A stretch of DNA of 64,000 nucleotides from Parelaphostrongylus tenuis (GCA_019055375.1 JAHQIW010001996.1:124001-188000), one strand, 5' to 3'. Positions 11,810 through 26,800 are shown, counted from the first letter of the stretch. A program made the numbers and translations. Notes: generated by a model from the letters alone, not told the origin.

Positions 11810-14800
11810 GTCTGTACCATTTTGGATTTTACGTCTTTTTTTTCTGCACTTCTTTGTTATGGGCGATTATCGGCCTAACTTTTAGTGCTTGGACATAGTA
11901 GGTGTTGGATTTCTAATTCACTTTGCTTAGTTCGAATTTAGATAAAAATTTCAGTTTGATTGTAAAACAGCAAAAGCTTTTTAGTTACTACTTGCCTTGT
12001 GGTGGTGCGCACTACCAGTAAGTTTCATGTACAAGTCAGTTACTACCTACATTCTATGGTGAAAAATTTTTCCTCGGGCCACTTTTCTTTTTGGCTCGCA
12101 TCGGGTTTCCGTTTCCCTTTTTGCTTCTAAGATTTTGGGCAACACTTACTAGTAGTGTACGGTTTGCAGTATCCTTCCTAATTTCATTCATTTCCTTTGT
12201 TCTTAAGTTTTTTTTTTTTAATTAAGGCATCTGCCTCGTAATCTGACAGTTTCTTCATGTCCTCATCCTTACGATGAGGATACTTGGGTAATTACTCCAA
12301 AAAAAAAACTGCTTATTTTCATTTTCCAAGATTATTCATCTTGGAAAAAATGAGGTGTTATATGTGTGTAGTAATGCCTGATTTCAAACTGTTAAATTGA
12401 AATACTATATCGGAGATGTAGAGACATAACACATGCCCAAGTAAATGTTGAGCTGTTGGTTCCCATCACTACAAGGATTTGGTGGAAGACTCGTAGAAAA
12501 CGGTGTCTTTTTCATTGATCTGGTTCCACTACGATTGAAATTTTGGGGCACGGTTTTTCTGTTCAGATTAGGGAGGTATTTAGTTGACTAGATTGCAGTC
12601 AACTTGACATTTCTCTAAAGAATTCTTCAGTCGTACTGCTTCTTAGCAGTATGTTCAAGAATGATGTGTGCTATGCAAAACATCAGACATCAGAAGGAAG
12701 TTGAACCCACGATTCGCCCATACCGGGTGTGCGTGCTGCCACTATACCGATGCCTCCTCTCTGCTTCAGCTCTCTCTTCAATATGGACTTGCAGCTGTCA
12801 GCAGCCAACCTCTGACGGGATTGGTCTGGCAAGCGCATTGTGGCATCAAACTTATATAGAAAAAGAGTGAAAGAGATGACCTCGGTAGTGTAGTGGTAGC
12901 ACACGCCCTCTCGGTATGGGTGAGATGAGGGTTCAACTCCCGTGTGATGTCAAATGTTTTGCTCACACTGAACATTCTTAGATGTATATCTGACGTTTCT
13001 CAACAATGAAGAAGGCGGGATTCCCCGAAACGTCAACTATTCCAAATGAGTAAAGTAATGACGTCATCTTAAGTGATCATCAGAAAGCAGCGTATTGTCC
13101 AGAACCTCATCAGAATTGAAAACAGTGGCTGAAGAGCTTCGTAGTTTAATTGGTTCATCTCGTGCAGCTCTTAAAAAGTTCTATGGTTTTGTCTTGTTGT
13201 GCTGTATACTTGTAGTATTTGTTGACCATTGATGGGTCCGTACGCCACATTATTCAATGAATTACATCTATTGTGTCACATAACTTGTTCGCTGTGATGT
13301 TTCGCCGCATTTCCATAGATGGCCAGTTTGTCCTGCTGTTGAGTATCAAATTTCTGGTTTTTAGAGGTTCAGAGAGCCTCTCTTGGTTCGAACCCTACGC
13401 TAAACATGATGAGTTCGCATATACGATAAGTTTCCTATTTCATTCAATGTTCCTAAGTTGAGAAATGGCTCGTGTTCGTTACGGAAAAGTGCTTACTACT
13501 TTTTTCTTTCGATAATCGTGTAGTTTGAATGCTGCCCAATTATAGAGCTTTTTCATCTTGCTGTTGTCCTTCAAATATGAAGCTTTTGTTGACTGGCGAA
13601 TTTTGAGTTCTCGTGTAACTTCCTAAGTATTTTTTGTAGGTCAAGTTTTAATTTGGCTCTTAAATGGTCGTCAACAGGGCGTTGGAGGACTTTGGTGACT
13701 TTGGCTATCATCAAAGCTTTAATTTTACTAAGAAGTATTCCGAAACATTTCTTTATTTTGCGTTCGAAATTATTTGACATCTATACCTCGGCATAACCCC
13801 ATATTGCTTTCATCTCGGTATGTTAAATTTTGAGTACACGGAAAGTGAGACAATTTTCTTGCCTCAAGAGCATTTTTAGCCACCTTAAATCATTATATAT
13901 TACGCTTATATATTATACATCTGAGCAGTCTTACCATTTTACTGCCCGAATCCCTCATTCCTAGCACTCGATTCTTTTCCTCGCATGTATCTTTCCACCA
14001 AGGTCTTCCAATGTTTCGCGTATTGTTTCTGCTGCTGCTTGAGAATTTCTCCTTCTATGAATTATGAAGATGCTGGTCAGCCAAATCTCTCAGCAATCGT
14101 GGAGGAATCCAAGCTAAGACGTTTCTGTAAGCCGTTCGGTGATTTATCGGAAGAGAGTACTGTGAGGAGAGAGTCGAACCATTCTCTAATAGCCTTCGTT
14201 ATCAATCACTTGGCCACTGCCTTCCCATGAATCATTATGTATTAGTCGGTACAAAGGGCATTTCAAAGCTTGCATCAACGAATGACCTTCTAAACAACGT
14301 GCAACTTGCAGCATAATGTCTGCTGTGGAATTTGTATGGAGGATTTGTAATGACTTACACATAAATCGCGACCTTTATTTTTACAACAACTAGATACATG
14401 AAATCGCTCGAGCAGGTTTCGCTGGCCCCATCTTAATTGGTTGAATAAAATTTTTTCTTGGGATTATTATATGTTGCGGTATTTTGGTTGGAATGATGTT
14501 TAATTTTTTGAGGGGAACGGACTTCTAAATCTTCCACTTTATTCAAGACATAGAACTCAATTACAGAATGGGAATGGCCGCTTCAGTGGATGCGTCCAGT
14601 ATTCGAGGCGTCTCAGATCTCATAAGTGCTCACATGTCTCAGAGTTACCACGATGGACGTAAATCTAGCGAATCACATAAGCAATGAAGGTAGCTTTTAG
14701 CGACAATATTTTTATTCTGTTTCATGGTCAGAATCATCTTGGAGGCTACTTGCTGATAGATGCATGCTTAGAACTCAGTGAGTAGTGATACGGTTAGATT

Positions 14801-17800
14801 TGGTTAACTAGTTAACAACAGCATATCAGCTATCTTCATCGGCTTTTCGTCAGTTGTTATATCTTTGTATTGCAATAATTTATCAGATTGGCATGATGAA
14901 GTCCCATCTGATGTCGAACCCTCTCCACGTGATTTGCAATCGGAAGAAGATAAACCATCACATTAGCAGCAGAGAAAACTACAGGGGACAGTAAACAAAG
15001 TGCACGGAACGAAGAGTATGTTTGTTTTGATAAAACAAAATTGCACTGATTTCAGTCCGCCAGTTACTTCATCATTCAAGGGCTCTCTAGAAACTGATCT
15101 TTATCCTAGCCTACTCTCGACTGTTTATATAGATCTTGCTCAAGATACTGATAATCTATTAACATGATAACATGTTTGAGCCTATTTGGAGGTCTGGTAC
15201 GGCACTTGTATAATGCTACTCAGGCGCCTGTCTCGCCCTTATAGAGCACTGTGCTACTGAGGAGCCTATAAGGGCGAAACAAACCTCATAACATGCTCGA
15301 ACCTGTTATCACGTTATCAGTTTTATCATTGTTTAGAGTGCGGTCTGTGCAAACAGTCGAGAGTAGGCTATAATTCTAGCAGCCACAGCGCCCGACTGTG
15401 GTCGCTGCAACGGGCGGGAGTTGTTGTCACTTGACTTGGTCGATTCCTTTATATGTAAGGGTATGTCTTCAAGAAATAGGCTGGACCGAAGAGCACTGTG
15501 CTACTGAGGAGCTTGGAAGGGTGAAACAGGCACCTGTTTAGCATTTTATAAGTGCCGTATCAGACTCATAACAGACTAAAAAATGTTTATCATGTTGTTT
15601 GGTGATCTTTATCGGTGATGCTATCAACTTAGTTGCGATAACAACATAATTACAAGGTTTCGAAACATCTGTTGGGTATACTTCACTGTTTTTAACCCTT
15701 CGTGACTGATAAACTCACGGCTCTTCATATTGCCTTCTCAAGAACAATTGCTCAAGGCTCTGCAGGCGCTTCTTCGACACTTTTCTTTTTGTCCGAAAAG
15801 AAAGATAGATTGGTGATCTCAAGAAGTCAGTTTGCACAGGAAAGTAGTTACTGATTACTACATCAAAATGAAATTCACTGCATTGACCAGCATGTGAAAG
15901 AGTGAAATGCTTGTGGTATCCATCGAATCCATGAAGGATAGGTATTTGACGTTTAAATTTTTAACAGATGAGCTACGTGATCGATTTCACAATTTTTTTG
16001 CGGTGCATTGTGACTACCTGGCTGGGATATACATTTAGCTGCAGAGTGCTGACCATGTATCAGACTAGCCTTATCACACTATTTTTTGTGATTCTACAGC
16101 ACAATTTTCTACCCCAGTGAGTAGGTCTTCACCTGAAGCGCAGGATCGAATCGAGAACCGCAAAGGTATTGCGCTTCAAATCATTGTGCTTTACGCTCTC
16201 TGCCATTTTCTGAAGCAGCCAAAGGTGAATCGATTGAAGACAGTGTTAATATGTTGTGCTTGCTTTCGAATAGTTTGAAGAAAGTAGATTGGAGGATTGG
16301 ACGTAGTGAAGATGATGTCAACGGTGAGTACTCAATCAAGTTGATGCCTTGTGTAAGTCGCACCTCCAGTCACAGTCGTTCTGAATCGGAAGAAATGTTC
16401 TAATCGAATGCAAAGAAACATCGTTTTCTATGAATCGTTCGTCAAAAAGATCGGGGAACCCATGTTGGATCTCAAGCTATTTGACGATATATCTTTGGCC
16501 GCCATTGCAAATTACGATGAGCACGAAGTTTAAATTCTGCCGGCTCATCGAGCAGAAGAAACTTCAGGTCGATATACTGATCTGGCAAAGGCGTAGTGGC
16601 AAGTCTTCTATTGTGCACAGGAATGCTCTGTTTCGCTGTATCTCAAGTTAGAACCACGAATCAATGAGTTGTTCAAGATGTGCAGCAAGAACGGATGCAT
16701 ATGTAGGATTGATGCCCCGAGAAACCGTCATGTGGTTGGTTTGAAAACTATGAGCAAGTTGAGAAGCGCACTCTATGAATCCACATTAGCGATGCGTTGT
16801 AAACTATGGTTACCACCAATGCACTTCAATTGCAGGACAAATCGCAATTTTTTGCATTGGAAAAGATATATCAGCCTTTCAAAGGCAACTTTCAGTTCAT
16901 ATGTGACAAGGATGCCGCGCAAGGCAGCGCAAAAAGCTTTCACATCAAGAAAACAAATGGAAAATAAATCGTGTCTTGCCAGACTTGCCAGTGTTTGATC
17001 TAACCGACTTCCAAGATACAGTCCGTACCCATGTGCACATCCACATGTTTACATCATGCATCTTAGCGAATGTCAGTAAACGCACAATGAAGAGTACTGA
17101 GCGGTATGCAAAACACGACTCGAAGAGGGAGTTGAACCCGCGCCTCACTTGTACAGTGTGTGTCTCCCCGTTCATATTCCAAAAGTGTAAAAATGAAGGT
17201 GTTTTATAGATTACGCATAGAAGACTCGAAAGATTTGCATATCTATTCCCGGGAACCATCTGATAGTAACTGTTCGGTCACGTTTTCTGCTTTTAACTTC
17301 CTGTGCACCATCTGGCTGCTGTTAACGAAATCTCTCATATAGAAGATCTGTTGACCCTTTTGTAAAATTCTTTTTGATCCATCGCTCAATCTTCGGTCAG
17401 TTGTAAGCTGACTTGATGGCTAACCAGTTGGCCTCTTTCATAGTCTCTTTTGTACACCCTGGTTGCATATTTCACGCCTTTCATGAGTTCCTATAAGGCA
17501 GTTATTGTGCTGGGCCTATGTTTCGGCCTTTTGGACTTATCAGTAACACGGCGCCTTTTGGTTCAGCCAGTTCCTTTCGGGTAGTGTACCTTATATATAT
17601 AGAAAAATCGACACCGAGCATCTTACGCTCCATGAGGCTTAGAATATGCTGTCAGGACGTATTAAGTTTCAAACGCGGTCTTGAAGAACGTATTCGATAA
17701 ATATTTTTTCGTAAGCCATTCATGTGGTCTGTTATGGGCAACTTATAGGGCTCAAAACACAGTGGTCTCAAAAAAACACTCGAAACGAGCAGTATGGATA

Positions 17801-20800
17801 TGTCATAAATACCATCTAAGAGCACTCAACTGTACAACACTGCCGATATAGTGATTTCTTTTCCTTGACGTGCGTGTAAATAGTACGTCATCGCTTTCTC
17901 TACTTGAGGGGATTGGACTCCCCCAAGAGGACTGCGTAAGACAAAGGGTGGTGCCCGACTGACGAGGCTGTCAAGGCCGAAACACCGTGTATGGGCTATA
18001 AATTGCCCACAACACCACATGAATGGCTCGAAAATTGATTGTCAGCTATGTTGAAATTTGAGCGTAGTCGTGAAAAAGCACTCGAAACGAAAGGTATCTT
18101 AAAAAAACAGTCGAATATAGAATTTTTCTGGTCTTTTAAAAAATTATCCTGTTATTTTCAGAGATAGAGAAGACCAAGCGGATGGTGAGGATACCCTTAG
18201 TGCCGATCTTACTGGTAGGTTGTTACTTAACGGATCTTATATCGTAAATTACAAGAATTATTTTTTCCTACCTAAAAATCGCTCTCACCACGGTACAGCA
18301 TAGTATATCGTAGTCTTCCGCTTATGAGTATAAACCCATCGGTGATTTTGTTTTTGCACACTCTTCATCACAACTATCCTTTTCACCCAGAAGGGAAGCC
18401 TTTCATAGAAGAGATCAAATTCAATCAAGTATCTATCTATGTATATATACAGGCAATCTGGTTGATCCGGCCGATTTTGCATCAGCGGGTAATAGTTGTT
18501 GCTTATTTTTTTCGTGTTGTAGCATGGATTAGATGTATTTGATAGTAGTGTTCCGCACATCCTTCACTTCTTACTCGAATAAACTGATCACATAGTAGTC
18601 ACTGATCTGAGTGTCCATGGGAATGATTGTTGTTTTGGTAGTGTTCCGTACTTTTCCAAGTTTTATGCCATTCATTCAATGTGAATTGGAGAAGTGCTTT
18701 CATCAATTTTATTTATATGTAAGACTTTTTGGCTTATCAAATCCTTAGTTGCTAATTGTCGTGGTAATGTCGTCCTTTCTTCAACAGACTCCAGTGATGA
18801 AAATGAATCAAGCTCAATATTTCCTCGGCACAATCGATCTACTTCATTGGAATCCGGCTATGGTAAGGTGAAATTTGTCTACAAATGACTGTGTCTGCTG
18901 TACAAAAGATCGGGTCCTTTTGTACGTGGATTATACAAAGGAGAAAATGAATGTTGAGTGGAAACTTTCTGTTTATAAGTTCTTTCTCTTTCTCGGTGTC
19001 TGAATAGTAGGTAGGAGTTGAGTCACCCTCAGTGTATCCGAGGATGTTGAGTGGTGTGCAAAATTTCGACTCTGCAGGAGCTGAATCCTGTCGCCCTTTG
19101 GATAGAACGTAGGTTCGATTTCCGACTGATGCCGAAAGTTTTGCATGCTGCTTAATATCCTCGAATATTTAGTTATAGCATCATAACACTGCTACAATAG
19201 CGGTGAAATAAAGAAAAAATTCATTCCAGCTCGAATAACCTAGGTCAGTGTTGTTGTGTATTGGGACTGGAAAACTGCCGTGTTATGAAAATTACTGTAT
19301 TGTAATTCTCTAGTATATTATAAAGCTAAAGTTGGTACAGGTGCTACGTGTCCACATCGAACGTTCACGTCGACATTAACCGCTTAAAAGCACATTGTAT
19401 TATGAATTGCAAGCTTATTTTTATTTTGTGATTCAAATGTTGCAGGTACAGGGTGATTGAAAAGTAAATCTCTGTCTTAAAAACGTATAACTGACTTGTG
19501 AGGAATAGAATAATATAGCTCCTAACGTTAATCAGTCGTGAGGGATGTACTGTGCATTCGACCTCATCAAGTATCGTCAGAGGTGATTAAATGCTTATCT
19601 GGCCTTTGCAATCTCTCCTGTCGATCCACCGATGTATCAAGTCAGTGACGATATTCTTCTAGACAAAACTGGTATCAATTTACGGACCCCGAAGGGATGG
19701 AATGCTTGGTGAGCTTTGTGTGCTGGATCGAACCACGACCGTATGTGTGTTGCGAAAGCTCTTAACTGCTCTGCCGCTCGCGCTCCTAACGGTATAACTA
19801 GAATTCCATATGTCACTGTGTACGATTTTTTGCTGCCAGAAAGAGCTCAAGTGACGATGCTGAGTTCCAAACAAGGCTCTTTGCTTTGGCACTCTCTCCT
19901 TCATTTCTTGGAAATTGCTGGCCCCTGATTACTACTAAGGTATTCGGTTGGTTAAATCATAGACAGCGGTCGGATAAGGGATATCAACCACTACATGGCT
20001 CATCAAATCACTTTTCGATAGGCTTCACCACTAGTCACTGCGCTATCCCGATTTGAAATTAAGGAGCCATCCTTGGGAAGCTTGAGATAAGCTTACATTT
20101 CAATCACCCTGTGTGCTAGCATGTTTTTGTGGCGGTGACATGTTGCAATTAGTATGGTTGTCTGCATTTGTCTTGCACGTTTTATTTCACTTTTTCTAGT
20201 TTGTCCTTGAGCACTTCTCTAGAAATCCCTCTTATTATACATCGATATTTTCAGTGAACGACACTTTTATAGGTATGTTTTTTGTCGTGTAGTGTGTGAA
20301 TTGCGCAATGCTAAAGGTGAAAGTGAAGGAGTAAATCGAATTCTATGCATGTGATGAAAGTACCGCGGTTGTAAAGCTGCTGCTTATCGTCCCTGATAAC
20401 AATTGAGCTCATCATTCATTATCATTCAGGAATGGGAAGGGAAGTGGAGAATCTGATAAAGGAAAATAATGAGCTACTTGACATGAAAAACGCTCTAAAT
20501 ATCGTGAAAAACGACTTGATAGCAAGAGTTGATGAGCTCAGCAGGTGAGTGAACTTTCGTCGAGAACTCGTTGGTTTTTCGTTTCTCGAGCGAATCTAAA
20601 AGCTTTCATTTTCTTTTTTTTTCAGTGAAAATGCAATCCTTCGAGACGAGGTTCATAGCTTTGAGATGGTTCGAGTGAAGATGAGCGACACCATATCGAA
20701 ATTGGAGGAAGAATTGAAGTCCGTCAAGCAGAAGTTGGCTGAAAAGGAGGCTGAGGCGGAAGAGGTAATATCAACGGTGGAGATTTATATAGTGTGAGGA

Positions 20801-23800
20801 TGTTTTTAGCCGCCTTTTTCGATGTTTGGCTAATTGATCCATTGCAGCACATTGGCAGACAAGTTTGTTTCGGCATTTTCGCCATTCATCTATGCTATTT
20901 TCTTAGCCTCTCGTACCTCATCATGGAAACGGGTGCTGAGAATGAGAAACTGTAGCCAAGTTGAAATATCATCAGTAAATGGCACTCATGATGGCGAAAA
21001 CGCTGAAACACACGCGTCTGCCAAAATGTTGTTTGCATGAATTAGTCAAACCTCGAAAAACACGGCTGGAGCATTCTCAGACTATATGTGAATGTTTTAA
21101 CGAGGTCTATTAAACAGTCGATAAAAGAAGGTGGAGGGTCAGTTGATAATTTAACTTAATTTGATATCTCTAGGAGGAAGTTCCCCTAGCACAACGCAAG
21201 AGATTTACACGTATGGAGATGCAGCGCGTACTTATTGATAGAAATATGTATAAGGTTTGTTCTTGCATCATTAAGTAACCCTAGTCTAGATCATATTATT
21301 CCCTACTACTTTGTCTTTCGTCTATTTCACTTTGTATCAAAGGAGAAACTAATGGAGCTAGAAGAATCTCTCAAGTGGACCGAAATGCAAAGAGCTCGAA
21401 AACTCCAAGCACAAGTCAGTCCACCAAAGAAAGGAGGCATCTGGGACTTGTAAGTGATATTTTTGTTGAAGTCAGTTCAAATTGAAGTCATTCGAAGTTT
21501 TGCTTGACAGTTATCACATTCAGCTTCTCGGGTCTATTTGGAGACTCCTCTCCGCCAACCCAACCTCGACGATCTGGGCTACGTTCGGATGTACGAGCGA
21601 AGAATCAAATGACTCGAAGTGTGGAGTATCTGGATCCGGACATGTCAGTAGGGAAATAAGTCAAGCCATCAATGTAGTGTCGTGTTGTGTTGTATGCTTG
21701 CTCTCCACTCTTTTGTTTTACTTTTGTGTTTTTTTCCTCGCACTGCCTTACTATTCAAGTTTTACCTCAATTCTATCTGATCTAAGGAGTTTACTAGTCG
21801 GGTGATGTACACTATACCGGTGACACAGGAGCTAATACTATATAGGTTTACACATACTTGTCTTTTGAATCATCAAGGCTCAACTTTATAGTCACGTATT
21901 CATTCATTTATTAGTCATCCATTCGATTACTGGTCGTCTTTAAAACTTACCAAAGTCGATAGCTCTGTCTTTTGGTGACCTCGTTTCGGGGGCCTAGCTA
22001 TTAGCCACATTAGAGATTAGCTAGCTAAGACGACGGGTCCTCTAGTAAGTGTACTTTTTGCATTTGACAGCAAACTTCTAAGCAATGTGGTTTATCTATC
22101 TAATTCATTTACAACATCATTTTGAAATACTATTTCATTCTCGTTAATACGGAGAAAAATCTCTATCGATGTACACCTATGTGGTCTGAGAGGAGTAGCA
22201 TACTTTCGGAACTTTTCAATTGTCACTTCTTCCTCGCCTTCTTTACTCCTGACCACAACTTGTTTTCGTTTTATTAGACTGTAAATACTAACCATTGGTA
22301 ATTCTGATTTTGAAACCTCATGCATCAGCCAACTGTCACATGGTTAAAGACTTCTGAATACAACGTGTTATTGCTACCACCTCAAGGATTGAAAATTGTT
22401 TTAATGAGCTTTCAGATCTACAAAGTATCAGTTTGACATGTCGGGGAAAAGACCTCCCTTGTGGCTCAGTTGTCCAGCCGATTCCATCTCGAAGTAGTCT
22501 CTGCTAATGGGTAGAGAGCTTTTAGAGTGGGAAGCAAATAATGTACACATTTGAAATAAATGTTCATGCTGTAAATGTGGGTCACAAGTTTCTTGCATAT
22601 TCCATCCACTGCAAGGAAAGATTTAGGATATCTGAAAGACGTGCCGCTGAGCGAAGAGAACAATACAAACTTGTACGTGAGCATGTGAAACGGGACAACA
22701 GCGATCGCATAGAGGTAAACTAAACAGCTCTATTCCTTGAAACAACAATTTTGCGGTCTTGACATCTATGTACTAATTGTAAAATGCTTCTTTAGGAGAC
22801 TTCCGGTGTAATTGTGAGGTTAATTGCTAGGATTTTCTAGGAAAAATCAAGCGAAGTTTCTTGAATAATATCTAGAATTTTTTGGGAAAAGTTTGACGTA
22901 ACTTTAAAGATAGTCTCTAGATGTTCTAGGAAAGCTTGGTGTAATTGCGAGAAAAATTTCTAGGGTTTTTTAAGGGTAAATTTGGCCTAATATTGATTTT
23001 GTTCTGTTCAATGCTCCGTGAATTGTTAGCAAACCGTAGAAATAAGCGCGTTTTTCGTAGGTTGGCCTCCAGCTTTCTCTCGACGTATTTTTTATTGTTC
23101 GTTCACTTAATTACATAGGGACTAGGAACCGTAGAATATGTTGTCGATTTGAGGGCATTTCCGTGGTATCAAATAGATTTCGTGGAATTTGTTCTTTACG
23201 ATCTGAAGAGATAGAACTACTTTGTCTCTAGTATCAAGTTTCCTAAGAGAATTAAGTGGTGGCCAAAAATGACCACGGGCGAAAGTTGAACCGGCGTTCC
23301 ACCTATACGAGGGGCGCGTGTTACCACTGCACCACCAAACCCGCCGATTACCCACTGCTCATTCTTCAAGATCTCTCTATCATAGCTGTCAGCCATCAAC
23401 CTTTAACCTAGATTTAGTCGGGTACGCAAATAAACCTAGTTGAGCTGACAGTCATTGTACTCACATAGATCCAAGAATTCTTATGTTCTGCTGCTTTTTC
23501 GCAGTGTTATGATGTTTCAAGTGTGCCTAAGAGAATCTAGTGGCTTAGGTAGTGTAGTGGTAGCACAGGCTCTCGATATGGGTGAAATGCGGGTTCAACT
23601 TCCGGGTCAGGTCCAGTTTTTGTCTGCTGCTCAGTTCTCTTAGGTATACTTGAAACATCAAAATACTGCTGAAAAGCAGTAAAAACATAAGATTTCTCGG
23701 ATTTATACCAAGTTTCCCGTTCGTCATTGAGCAGTCTTGTTCATTTACAATTGAAATGTTACGCCAGGGTATTCCCTCATGTACTCCTCCCTCTTTCCCT

Positions 23801-26800
23801 CAGTCTAAAGTGCTCATCCGCTTTACATTATATAGATTGGTGAGGCGGCTTCGGTAAACTATTGCTGAACTCAAACGCTTGCGCTAAAATTACTGTCCAG
23901 ATAGATACAGCAGCAGTTGGTACGATCAATAGATATAAAAAAGGTTATCAAGAGTTTGTCCGGGAAAAGTTTACGGTTTGTCAACTGTGGAGCTTTTGGT
24001 GTGCCAAATTTGACACAGAATCTATGTTGGATATCGAGCGGACGCAGAAGTGCAGCAGCTAAGCTTTCAGCGACAAAGTAAAGTCAGGAAGAACACGTGT
24101 TGAGGTCTCGTGGTTCAGCTTGTCAAAGCAAATGTGAATAAGTATCAACTCACGAGATCGTTCGTTGACAGCAGATTTGAAGTGCGGTATATGTTCGGTT
24201 CTTATCAAATTCTCCGAGAACTGGTGGAAACTTAGACGACATTTTGACATCGCGTTGGTCCGTTGATTTGTTCAGGCGCTTAGATAAATATCAGTCGGCT
24301 TAGACGAGATCGCAGGGCATGTGAATCGCAATTTAGATTCATATTTTAGCTCTTCGATGTTCAAAGAAATAAATGTTATCAAAGAAGGAGAACGTGTCAG
24401 CACTCCGGCGCTCCCAAGGTCAAAGAAGAAAAGCCATCATTTCCCTCCACCGGTCGTCAACAAAATGATCATCATCTTCATTGCTAGACTGATTCTTCAA
24501 GAGCGTCTAAGACTCATATCTGGTATATATGGTTCATGCAATTTTTGTTGGTGATCCAGTTCTCATCTTGAGTTACATTTAGACAATAAATGGGTAGATA
24601 GAGTTTCCTGAAAAGAACGAGTTGGTAATTCCAATAGAGCGTGGAACGGACTTCTGAGGAGCTTCGTTTTTCTCGGAATTTAGATGTTTTTATAGATGGA
24701 AAACATGGTAACGTCCTTCTTCGCAACTATCTCTTTGACACAGCAGGGAGTAGCCTCCAAATATTAGTTTGTGGATAACTTTCCGATATCAAAACTTTTC
24801 AGTCATCTATGATTCGTAAATTCAACATTCCATAGAGGAGAATCGACTGGAAGTAGTCCGAAACACGAAACCGGTTGTAGACGGGTTTTGCCTTCAACCA
24901 AGACGTTTCAGATGATAAGCCATTGAAAACTGTGTCAAGTTATCAGAGAAATTGCATGAAATAAAAAGGTAATGGAATAAGTGTGTATTTCACTGAGTTT
25001 CGGTTTACTCACAAAAGTTACGTGAACTTCTTAGGTTATGGGAAAGCTCAATAAAATTGTTAAATGCGTTTTTAATGCTAGAGGGTACTTTGCGACGTTC
25101 AAATCTCGACATAACATTGGATCTGAATTCCCTGTTATTTTCGAATTCTGAGGTTTCTTCACAAAAGTATTTATTCATTCCAAATTTTTTAGGCCTATGG
25201 TTGGTCTTTACCTGCCGTCCTGGACAAGTCAAATTCATCTGCGATGGTGCCAGTTCCAGTGTGTTGTCGACCGCTGATGGAAAACCAACCATCAATCAAA
25301 GTATTTCATTGATCTTTTTTTTCTCTAAGGAAACTAGGTGGTAGTTTTTCTTCTTTTACATCACTATCAATGTCTTTTCACGTAGAAATTCTCAAGGTTT
25401 GGTGCGCAACCTCCGTCACATTACGTGGAGGTCTTGATAAGGACGGGAAATTCATCACGGGAGATCCTATCTACTTGTCTCCTAACGTGAAGAAAATTCC
25501 CAGACAAAACGAATGTGACGACAAACTTGAAAGCGAAGTTACGGTACGGTGGAGTTTCTCGTGCTTGTTTTAGTTCCAACTTACTTTGATTTATGGTCCA
25601 CCTTAGAACTAATGTTGTTCTTAGCGGGCTCACGCTCTGGATGCTCGAGAAAGTGAGCTGGCCGAATGGGAAACTTCATCGATGGTTTGGGTGGGCAGTT
25701 CGAATCAGGGAAAAAGTTTAGTCGCAGTTCTTGACGCCAATAATCCAAATCATATCATTGAGACGTTTGTGGCCTGCGAAAGTCATCTTCTCTGCATTCG
25801 AGGTGTTCCTGGTCAGTCGGCTAGACATATACGTTTTTATGTTTACTAAATACTCTTCAAACATTGCTGACATTCTGCTTCCAAGGATACAGAGTGATAT
25901 GCAAAGCTTTTGACTCAGGCGGGAATGGAACACGTGTCTGACCCAAATCAGGAGTTTATTGATACCACAAGTCTCCAATTTGATGGAACGCGGTTCAACT
26001 CCTGCCTAAGGTCAAATGTTTGACATATCACTCAGCTTCTTTAGATGTATGGTCGTAGCATTGCTATAATGTGGACTGATAACACAGCTCATTAGGGCTT
26101 CAGTAGTGATCTCTAGTATTTCGTCTCTCGAAATTGGTCATTACTATTTGATGCCACTAGTGAAAATATAATTTTGTAAGGCTATTTTTTCAGTATTTTG
26201 TGCTCCTTTCGACAGTTTATCACCATCATTGCGCCAGAAGAAAGTTATCAGAATGTTTGAAATATTCTAGACTATGAATAGTACCTGATGGGGCCAATAT
26301 AGAGTGTTCTTTTTGAATAGTTCCAATGATGGCCATAAGAAGTGTAAGATAGTGTAAAGTTTCAGATGTGCTCAAGGTAGATCACAGTCAAGAAGTGTAG
26401 TCTACATAAGGAATGTACTTCTGAGATCTTGAGTAAATAAGAAGTTTGATAAAATTTGTAGTGGAAAGTTATTGAATGAATAATAAAATGTAAAATTTTG
26501 ACGAAGTGAAACGAGTAAGTAGGAAATAAAAGGATAAAAAAAAATAAATAGGATCAAATAGAAATAAAAAAACAGCAAAGAAAAAAATATGTTGTAAGAA
26601 TATTGGCGATAAAGCAGCAGACTGGAAAGGAAACACATTGAAAACAATGGGCACTGTGACTGCTATGATATATTCTAAACTTTAGGTTTTTACGAAGGTG
26701 ATCCGATATTGGACGAAGTTGGTGCGAAAGCTTTTCTGTGTGGTGCAGGAAAAGTCAAGGATTTGCCAAACGGTAATCGTAGCAGTATGTTTACTTTAGC

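Noticed and set aside
14567..14658. Using the donor at 14659 to rescue unc-16 without any sequence error
   Set aside because: It restores phase into exon 8 but removes a conserved-looking segment ([14 protein letters not shown]) and leaves the TAG in exon 8, so it does not rescue the gene alone.
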